A stretch of 64,000 bases of DNA, taken from the NCBI RefSeq assembly GCF_030056815.1, contig NZ_JASHKR010000005.1:1-64000 (forward strand). Direction: 5' to 3'. The translations under genes were made by a program, and so were the position numbers. The notes beneath the pieces were generated by a model that saw nothing but the letters and a program-made list of their open reading frames with translations, was not told the origin of the DNA and did no database searches. This document shows positions 58,719 through 64,000 of the stretch, one piece after another (position 1 is the first letter of the stretch; each line of letters begins with the position of its first letter). The stretch comes from Rhodococcus sp. IEGM 1379. GTDB taxonomy: Bacteria; Actinomycetota; Actinomycetes; Mycobacteriales; Mycobacteriaceae.

Positions 58719-59135
58719 TCAGCTCCCAGGGATGAATCCTGGATAGACGAAGTGGCCGGGCCCGCCGCCGGGAAGACCGGATCCCGTCACGCTCGGAAAA
58801 TTGGCCTGCAAACGCACAAGCTTGTGCGGATTTCCGTACTGATCGGCCTGCCAGCAGCCGGTCAGGGCTCCGTGAAAGGAAGTGCACACAATGCGCGTGC
58901 TGGTGCCGAACGGCGATGTCAGTCGGTCCTCGTTCACAAGCGGATTCCAGTACGCCGGGTTATCGGGGGTGAGGAAATTCGAGTTATCGAACGGCACCGA
59001 CGGGCTCGGGTACGGGGGTATCGGCGGCCACTCGTCTTGAGCCGACGCCATCCCGGTACTGCCGAGGGCAATCGCCGCAACTGATGCTGCGACTACTGCA
59101 GCCTGGGTGAGGTGGCGTGTGCGAGGTCTTGTCAT
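58719..59135 (-). CDS. Small exported protein, Pro/Gly-rich
   Basis: The 138-residue protein has a Sec signal peptide (MTRPRTRHLTQAAVVAASVA onward, cleavage near GMASAQ/D). The mature part of about 105 residues starts DEWPPIPPYPSPSVP and has two cysteines (IVCTSFHGALTGCW), likely a disulfide, and a C-terminal GSGLPGGGPGHFVYPGF. I do not recognise the family; similar Pro-rich exported proteins are common in mycolic-acid bacteria. It lies upstream of the rtcB group on the same strand and downstream of another exported-protein gene. Confidence 0.75.
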   Translation of the reverse strand: MTRPRTRHLTQAAVVAASVAAIALGSTGMASAQDEWPPIPPYPSPSVPFDNSNFLTPDNPAYWNPLVNEDRLTSPFGTSTRIVCTSFHGALTGCWQADQYGNPHKLVRLQANFPSVTGSGLPGGGPGHFVYPGFIPGS

Positions 59136-59171
59136 CTGTCGAGAATAGGACGCGACGGCCTCGGATAGAAC

Positions 59172-59221
59172 AAAACCGTGGACCTGCTCGAAGTGCGGTG
59201 GCTTCGAGCAGGTCCACGGTT
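59172..59221 (-). terminator. Intrinsic terminator of the 240-residue exported-protein gene
   Basis: AACCGTGGACCTGCTCGAAG (59174-59193) pairs exactly with its complement at 59202-59221 around an 8-base loop, followed on the minus strand by TTTTGTTC. It lies 12 bp after the stop of the gene at 59234. Confidence 0.88.
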
Positions 59222-59233
59222 AGTGGAACGGAA

Positions 59234-59956
59234 CTAGCTGCCGTTCTTGAAGATCCGGGAAATGACGTCGCCGATGAAGTCGCTGAGCGATCCGGTCGAG
59301 GACATGTTGCTGTCGGAAGATCCGAGGCCCGCTCCGTCGAGGCTGCCGGAGACCGATTCGCCGGCGTTCTTGGCACGAACGGTGAAGCAAGCGTCGAGGT
59401 TCGGCAAGTTGTTGCCGACGGCCGCGGTGCCTGCAACGGAGATGCCGCCGCTGGTGATCTCGTCGCCTACAGAAACGCCGGCAGGTACAAGGTAGGTCAT
59501 CTTGACCGTCAACGGGTTCGATGCGGTGACGGACCATCCGCTGCTAGCGACCTTGTATCCGGTGCCGTCGGCAGTCGCCGCTACGGTTTCGGTTTTCAGG
59601 CCACCGATTGCGTGGAAAGCTGTTACTTCGGCCTGGACCGGTGCGCCGAATCCGCCGGGCGCGAAGTCAGTCACTCGGTCCACGAACGGGTTTCCAATTC
59701 CGCTGGTGCTGATGACCGTCTCGTAGGTCACCTCGGTGCCGGCAGCTACCTCGGCTTCGGTCACCGACTTGGTGTAGGTGTGACCGACACCGATCAGTTC
59801 GCCAGTCGAGGCGTCCTTCTTGGTCGCGCTCGAGGACTGCTCGCAGGTCGGTGCAGCGGAGGCAATTCCGGCGCCCATTCCGACGGTGACGCCGGCGGCG
59901 ATGAGGGTGAGCGACGCGGTGGTAGCTACAGCGCGGCGTACTGAGGTGCGTGACAT
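59234..59956 (-). CDS. Exported beta-sandwich-like protein
   Basis: The 240-residue protein has a signal peptide (residues 1-35, ending GIASAAPTCE). The beta-rich mature part has Ig/DUF11-like strands (EVTYETVISTSGIGNPFVDR, LTVKMTYLVPAGVSVGDEIT) and two cysteines (TCEQSS and DACFTV). The tail is Gly/Ser-rich (SGSLDGAGLGSS) and ends in a short amphipathic segment, LSDFIGDVISRIFKNGS. It is divergent from the two Ig-like-repeat genes and has a comparable make-up, but I see no direct repeat of their N-terminal module. Function unknown. Confidence 0.8.
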   Translation of the reverse strand: MSRTSVRRAVATTASLTLIAAGVTVGMGAGIASAAPTCEQSSSATKKDASTGELIGVGHTYTKSVTEAEVAAGTEVTYETVISTSGIGNPFVDRVTDFAPGGFGAPVQAEVTAFHAIGGLKTETVAATADGTGYKVASSGWSVTASNPLTVKMTYLVPAGVSVGDEITSGGISVAGTAAVGNNLPNLDACFTVRAKNAGESVSGSLDGAGLGSSDSNMSSTGSLSDFIGDVISRIFKNGS

Positions 59957-60659
59957 GTGTGGTTCTCCATTTGGTCGGGCGGTAGTGCAATTGCAGGTCC
60001 TGGACGCCCCCGCGTCAGGCTGGGGATACTTGCCTGGTCACGATGGATTGGAAACTTCGAGACCGAACGCGACTGCCTGAGACAAGCGTCCATTTTGCGG
60101 CAAGATCCACAGTTCGGATCGTATATGAGGTTTGCGCCTTAGTGACTATTCGGTCATCCTGACTTCCTGTAACCCGTGTCACTATGGGTTGCCGGGAACT
60201 CTCGTCAGATGGCATCGTGCAATCCTTACCTGCAGGAATATGGCGCCCGCTCCCTGTTGGGTTCGGCCGTCTGCGTGGGTTTTGGGCACGATATCGGTGG
60301 ACGCATAGCTATTAACAAGCAAGTTCAATGTTGTCCGCCGGCACTTACGGTGAAGCAGTGGGACGTGTTGGACGGGATTCGTCAAGCTGTTCTGTCGACC
60401 AGAAATCTCGTTCAACAGGGTGTCGCATTCTAATGATTGGACGATTGTCCAGTCGTTTGCCCGAATCAGACGAATCGGCGGTTGCTCTGTGGTCTACTGC
60501 TCAGAACGTTGACGGTTTGGTGAGCAATCAGGATAAGGAGCCTTTCACTCGTACCTGTCGAGCTCGAATTGCCGCATGAGTGCCAATGGTCTCCGCGTGC
60601 AGGCGTCAGCGTTCGTTTCGAGAGCTCGAATTTTCGAGCGCTAACCAAGGAGTAGATGA
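59957..60659. other. 703-bp intergenic region between divergent exported-protein genes
   Basis: I find no convincing gene; the short frames here have no ribosome sites or coding character. The stretch is clearly less GC-rich than its neighbours. GAGCTCGAATT occurs twice (60560-60570 and 60623-60633), and the second copy lies in the palindrome CTCGAATTTTCGAG (60626-60639), 20 bp before the next start codon. Promoters for both flanking genes must lie here. Confidence 0.6.
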
Positions 60660-61793
60660 ATGGTATCGACGTTGGTTCGTAGAGGGGCGGTAACTGCCGC
60701 GTCCTTGGCTGGTTGCCTTGCTCTCGTAGTGGGTGGCAGCGGCATTTCATCGGCAGCGCCTGTGGATCGTCCGTTCACCGCGTCGTGCCACGGCTGGCAG
60801 TTTCCCGGGCCGATCACCCACAACGAGACGCGTGACTCCGGAGTCACGATCACCGCACCGGCTGCCGTCCCGCCGAACTCGACCTTCACGTATCGCATCG
60901 CGCCCAAACCGATGACGGTACCCAGCAGCGGCTACGACCTCAGAAACGTCGTGAACTGGACGCGCCTGAAATTCGATTTCGACATCCCCGCCGGCACAAC
61001 ATTTGTCGGCGCGCAGATCGCTGCCGGTACGAGTTCGAATCTCGGCGGCGTCGCACCGTCGGTCAATCGGATCAACGACAACGGCTCTTCCGACCCGAAC
61101 GGTGCACACCTCCGGATCTCGGGCAACAACATCACCGCCGGCAACGGGCCGAGCACCAGCAACAACAGCGGCGGCGGGATCGAGGTCGGCGGCGGGCAGA
61201 CATTCCAACTCCCCGCCGTCGATGTCACCGTAGTTTCGGGGGTAGTCGGTACCCAGATCAAGCCGATGCTGCGTGTGACCGACACCAATTCCGGTTCCTA
61301 CGACAGCGCGAACAATTACCTGACCTTCCTGCAACAGGAAACGTTGCTCGGTGGGGTGAAGTATTGGCTGACTACCAATTGCTCACCACGCGACAACAAG
61401 TCGGCTGCGCTGAACTCGGGCGGTCAGCCGCTGACAACAATCAGCGTTGATTCGAATCTGGCCCAGACCGAGACGCGAATCAGCGCACCCGCCAGTGCAG
61501 TCGTCGGGGATTCGATCGAACTGACGGCGACAGTAACTCCGATGCCGTCGGGCGGAATGGTGCAGTTCCGTGACGGCGACGTCGACCTCGGAGCTCCGGT
61601 AGCCGTGGTCAACGGCGTTGCGAAGGTAAACCGGACATTGACCGCGGCCGGTGACCGAAACATAACGGCGCACTACTTGGGTGCCACGGGATACATGGAA
61701 TCCATGTCCGGAGCCGTCACGGTCAATGTCACCGAACCATCGGTCCCCGAACCCGGGTCCGGCAGTCTCGGCAGCCTCGGATTCGGATCGTGA
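60660..61793 (+). CDS. Exported protein with novel N-terminal module and one Ig-like domain
   Basis: The 377-residue protein has a signal peptide (residues 1-31, ending GISSAAP). A module of about 240 residues runs from TASCHGWQFPGPITHNETRD to NCSPRDNKS; its two cysteines probably form a disulfide. One bacterial Ig-like domain (about 262-350; VTPMPSGGMVQFRDGDVDLG, then AHYLGATGYMESMSGAVTV) follows. The tail is GSGSLGSLGFGS. The ATG at 60660 follows AAGGAGTAGATGA. The next gene is a paralogue that starts within or just after its stop. I do not recognise the N-terminal module. Confidence 0.85.
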   Translation: MVSTLVRRGAVTAASLAGCLALVVGGSGISSAAPVDRPFTASCHGWQFPGPITHNETRDSGVTITAPAAVPPNSTFTYRIAPKPMTVPSSGYDLRNVVNWTRLKFDFDIPAGTTFVGAQIAAGTSSNLGGVAPSVNRINDNGSSDPNGAHLRISGNNITAGNGPSTSNNSGGGIEVGGGQTFQLPAVDVTVVSGVVGTQIKPMLRVTDTNSGSYDSANNYLTFLQQETLLGGVKYWLTTNCSPRDNKSAALNSGGQPLTTISVDSNLAQTETRISAPASAVVGDSIELTATVTPMPSGGMVQFRDGDVDLGAPVAVVNGVAKVNRTLTAAGDRNITAHYLGATGYMESMSGAVTVNVTEPSVPEPGSGSLGSLGFGS

Positions 61794-61822
61794 AAATTGT
61801 GAAGAGAGAACAGGATTCGTCG

Positions 61823-63568
61823 ATGAAAACAGTGTTCCGGCGCGGCAGCGCGATCACAGCAGTATCCGCGTTGGCCGGCGGCGTGCTCATGGTCGCCGGG
61901 GGTGCAACCGCCTCCGCCGACCCTGAGATCAAGAACGTGGGTTTCACAACCGCGTGTCATGTCCGCGAGATGGACGGTGCCGCAAGCCCGATCACGTTCA
62001 ACGAGACCCTTGGATCGGGGGTTACTGTCACCGCACCCGCTACGGCGACTCCGGGAGAAACCTTCACCTATCGTTTGCAGCCGAAGGAGATGAAGGCGAA
62101 CAGTGGGGGCCATGCCAGCCGGGGGGTTGTGCATTGGGCGCGGATCAAATACGACTTCGATATCCCGGCGGGGGTGGAATTCGTGAAGTCCGAACTTGTG
62201 GTGAACAGCGCCTACGGTCTCGGATCCGACAGTGCCACTCCGACTGTCACCCGAATCGACGACAGTGGAAACTTGTCCGCGACCGGTACACATCTGCGGA
62301 TTTCCGGTCTGAATCGCACGACCGGAAACGGTCCGGAATCCGCAGTTCGATCCAGTGATGGAATCATCGTCGGCGCAAACACCACATTCCGTCTGCCCGC
62401 GATCGATGTCACGGTCAAAGCCGGTGCCGCCGGCACCGAAATCAAGCCGTCGGTGCGGGTCTCCGATTCGGGTTCCGCCAATTACGACAACGACAAGAAT
62501 GCCCTCACTTTCGTCCAGCGCGAGAAAGATGTTTTCGGGGTGAATTACTGGGAGCGATACAACTGCTCCCCCCGGGACAACAAGTCGTCCGGCCTCAATG
62601 CCGGCGGTCAAGCGCTCACCACGATTTACGTCAGTCAGCCGACTACGACGACAATGCAGATGCCGGCGTCGATACAGGCGAGTACTCCGACCGAGCTCGT
62701 CGCGAATGTCGGTCCGGCTCCGGTGAGCGGCAACGTGCAGTTCCGAATTAACGGTTCCGACATTGGTTCGCCGGTTGCGCCCGGGGTCGATGGTGTTGCG
62801 CGGCTACCGTATACGTTCTATACCGCCGGAACAGCACAAGTGTCTGCGGCATTTCAGGGAGTCAACGGATTCCTGAGTTCGAGCTCGACGGAGTCCACGG
62901 TGACGGTGACCGCAGCGCCGGTAGTCAAGCAAACCGACACGATTGTGACTGTGCCCGGTGACGCCAAGACCGGTACGTCGGTGACTCTGAAGGCGCAGGT
63001 ATCACCGCTGCCCACCGCCGGTACTCTCCAATTCAAGGACGGTGCTGCAAATATCGGTGACCCCGTCACCGTGAGTGCCGACGGAAGCGCGACCTACGAA
63101 CACGTCTTCACCTCAGCGGGAACACATGCTGTGTCGGCGTATTACTCCGGCGCAACAGGATTCATGCCGTCGATGGCACCAGCACAATCGGTGATCGTGT
63201 CGGATCCGGCTCCGTCGGACGTCGCGACTTCGGCTTCGCTGACTGTTCCGGCTTCGGCGAAACAGTCTGCCGCGGTTGAACTGTCGGTGACGATCGCACC
63301 GAACCCGGGTGGGGGCTCCGTCCAGTTCTTTGACGGTGACCAGCTTATCGGCGGGTCCGTTGTTGTCGGGGCAGATGGTGTAGCACGGATGGCGCACACG
63401 TTCACCTCGATCGGCGATCATCGGATCAAGGCTGTATTCAACGGGCGCGCTGGGTTCACTCAGTCGACGTCGGATGAATCTGTTGTGAGCGTGTCGGCGA
63501 CGCCGGGAGATGGCGGCAACGGCGGAACAGGCAGCCTCGGCTCACTGGGTGGCCTGTTCGGTTCCTGA
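61823..63568 (+). CDS. Exported protein with the same N-terminal module and three Ig-like domains
   Basis: The 581-residue paralogue of the preceding protein has a signal peptide (MKTVFRRGSAITAVSALAGG onward). The shared module runs from TTACHVREMD to NCSPRDNKS, with common motifs NET, SGVTVTAP, YDFDIPAG and GTHLRISG. Three Ig-like repeats follow, each with the pattern xxVQFxxG or LQFKDG, then GxxGFxxS. The tail is GTGSLGSLGGLFGS. I prefer the ATG at 61823, which aligns with the paralogue's N-terminus. The GTG at 61790 overlaps the upstream stop by 4 bp and is possible. A perfect inverted repeat follows the stop. Confidence 0.85.
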   Translation: MKTVFRRGSAITAVSALAGGVLMVAGGATASADPEIKNVGFTTACHVREMDGAASPITFNETLGSGVTVTAPATATPGETFTYRLQPKEMKANSGGHASRGVVHWARIKYDFDIPAGVEFVKSELVVNSAYGLGSDSATPTVTRIDDSGNLSATGTHLRISGLNRTTGNGPESAVRSSDGIIVGANTTFRLPAIDVTVKAGAAGTEIKPSVRVSDSGSANYDNDKNALTFVQREKDVFGVNYWERYNCSPRDNKSSGLNAGGQALTTIYVSQPTTTTMQMPASIQASTPTELVANVGPAPVSGNVQFRINGSDIGSPVAPGVDGVARLPYTFYTAGTAQVSAAFQGVNGFLSSSSTESTVTVTAAPVVKQTDTIVTVPGDAKTGTSVTLKAQVSPLPTAGTLQFKDGAANIGDPVTVSADGSATYEHVFTSAGTHAVSAYYSGATGFMPSMAPAQSVIVSDPAPSDVATSASLTVPASAKQSAAVELSVTIAPNPGGGSVQFFDGDQLIGGSVVVGADGVARMAHTFTSIGDHRIKAVFNGRAGFTQSTSDESVVSVSATPGDGGNGGTGSLGSLGGLFGS

Positions 63569-63571
63569 CCT

Positions 63572-63620
63572 CAACCGAACACTACTGCCCCTGCTGGAGT
63601 AGGGCAGTAGTGTTCGGTTG
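63572..63620 (+). terminator. Perfect 20-bp inverted repeat after the exported-protein pair
   Basis: CAACCGAACACTACTGCCCT (63572-63591) pairs exactly with 63601-63620 around a 9-base loop, 3 bp after the stop. There is no T-run, so it acts as a strong hairpin at the 3' end. Confidence 0.7.
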
Positions 63621-63643
63621 GCAGTATTCTGTGAATGTAACTT

Positions 63644-63694
63644 TATGTTCGACAACATATTTCGGTAAATTTTCCGTACCAACTGTCGGTTGGT
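63644..63694. promoter_or_regulatory. AT-rich segment with two operator-like inverted repeats
   Basis: TATGTT-CGAC-AACATA (63644-63659) and ACCAAC-TGTCG-GTTGGT (63678-63694) are both perfect. The second resembles TetR-type operators and lies just before TCTAGAGTT, a possible -10 region. The segment precedes the ABC-F remnant. No regulator gene is in view. Confidence 0.4.
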
Positions 63695-63758
63695 CTAGAG
63701 TTTCGTCGCGGATGTCCCAGCACCGAAAATCTGGCGATTGAACTCGCTTTTTCGACGA

Positions 63759-64000
63759 ATGTCCTTGACCGCCGGCGCCCTCGCTCTCGGGGAGTTGGGT
63801 CACCCGGCGACTAAATACGCTCAGCGGTGGTCAGGTCGTATCACTCGGTCTCGCGGCGCAACTGTTGCGCCGCCCGGACGTGTTGTTGCTCGACGGGCCG
63901 ACCAATAACCTCGACCTCGAAGCGAGGCACACGCTCTATGTGGCTTCGGTCTCGCTGGCAAGGCCGCGAAATCGGAGTGGACCGTGCGTCGGAAGCTGCA
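63759..64000 (+). pseudogene. Frameshifted fragment of an ABC-F ATPase (runs off the window)
   Basis: One frame begins ATG TCC TTG and reads MSLTAGALALGELGHP before losing similarity. The next frame then reads LNTLSGGQVVSLGLAAQLLR and RPDVLLLDGPTNNLDLEARH, the ABC signature and Walker B of the second half of an ABC-F protein. Similarity fades again after HTLYV. No single frame joins the parts, the Walker A half is missing, and the fragment reaches the window end. It is a decayed remnant of a ribosome-associated or antibiotic-resistance ABC-F gene. Confidence 0.7.

Noticed and set aside
60176-60579. Short frames in the 700-bp gap between exported-protein genes
   Set aside because: No ribosome sites, atypical composition and stop-rich surroundings; more likely regulatory DNA.
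63582-63803. 73-codon minus-strand frame near the window end
   Set aside because: It crosses the inverted repeat and the operator-like repeats and shows no coding character.

Overview
The window is a stretch of chromosome from a high-GC, mycolic-acid-containing actinobacterium, most likely a Rhodococcus. The protein sequences and above all the gene order point this way. IclR regulator, leuC-leuD, hupB, mutT1, ppk1, fbiD, gpsA, ddlA, a DUF3515 protein, thiL, ung, a DAK-type kinase, recG, pyc, rsmD, coaD, sepIVA, DUF177, rpmF, rnc, fpg, osmC, acyP, smc, ftsY, amt, glnK, glnD, ffh, an amidohydrolase, rpsP, khpA, rimM, trmD, lppW, rplS, lepB, rnhB and DUF2469 follow the order I remember from Mycobacterium tuberculosis (about Rv2991 down to Rv2901c). 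Most of the window is therefore vertical core genome. I see no insertion sequence, prophage or CRISPR array.

Layout. 1-4.8 kb: a tRNA-Glu cut by the window edge, an IclR/PPOX/DUF5302 group on the minus strand, the divergent leucine genes leuCD, and the nucleoid protein HU. 4.8-9 kb: a minus-strand MutT1, polyphosphate kinase and F420-biosynthesis FbiD block. 9-16.5 kb: glycerol-3-phosphate dehydrogenase, a cystathionine gamma-lyase-like enzyme, Ddl, ThiL, gamma-carbonic anhydrase, Ung, an enoyl-CoA isomerase and ribosomal protein L28. 16.8-26.4 kb: DAK2/FakA-like kinase, RecG, pyruvate carboxylase, RsmD, CoaD and SepIVA. 26.4-35.8 kb: YceD-L32-RNase III-Fpg, OsmC, a secreted beta-propeller, acylphosphatase, SMC and FtsY. 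35.8-42.9 kb: the nitrogen group amt-glnK-glnD, with a candidate GlnR box, then Ffh and an amidohydrolase. 43-45.2 kb: the rpsP-khpA-rimM-trmD translation operon.

The accessory parts stand out against this background. Between trmD and lppW sits a cassette of about 5.2 kb holding a GtrA-family protein, a YfhO-type GT-C membrane protein, a polyprenyl-phosphate GT2 synthase and a WecE/RffA-like sugar aminotransferase, next to the stump of a RibD-C/DHFR-family reductase gene. It looks like a complete three-component extracytoplasmic glycosylation system with its own amino-sugar enzyme. At 57.1-58.7 kb the RNA ligase gene rtcB lies behind a small helical-protein gene, and their putative promoter carries an almost perfect actinobacterial LexA (SOS) box. 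At 58.7-63.6 kb lie four exported-protein genes. Two of these are tandem paralogues with a shared, unrecognised N-terminal module followed by one or three Ig-like repeats. The window ends in a frameshifted ABC-F ATPase remnant.

How the genes work together: core information processing (HU, RecG, SMC, SRP/FtsY, ribosomal proteins, RNases, tRNA and rRNA methylases) is interleaved with anaplerosis (Pyc), leucine and CoA synthesis, nitrogen sensing and cell-envelope functions (Ddl, SepIVA, LppW, LepB and the glycosylation cassette). Coordinates and motif positions were read directly from the sequence. Family names rest on recognised motifs and remembered synteny, not on database searches.
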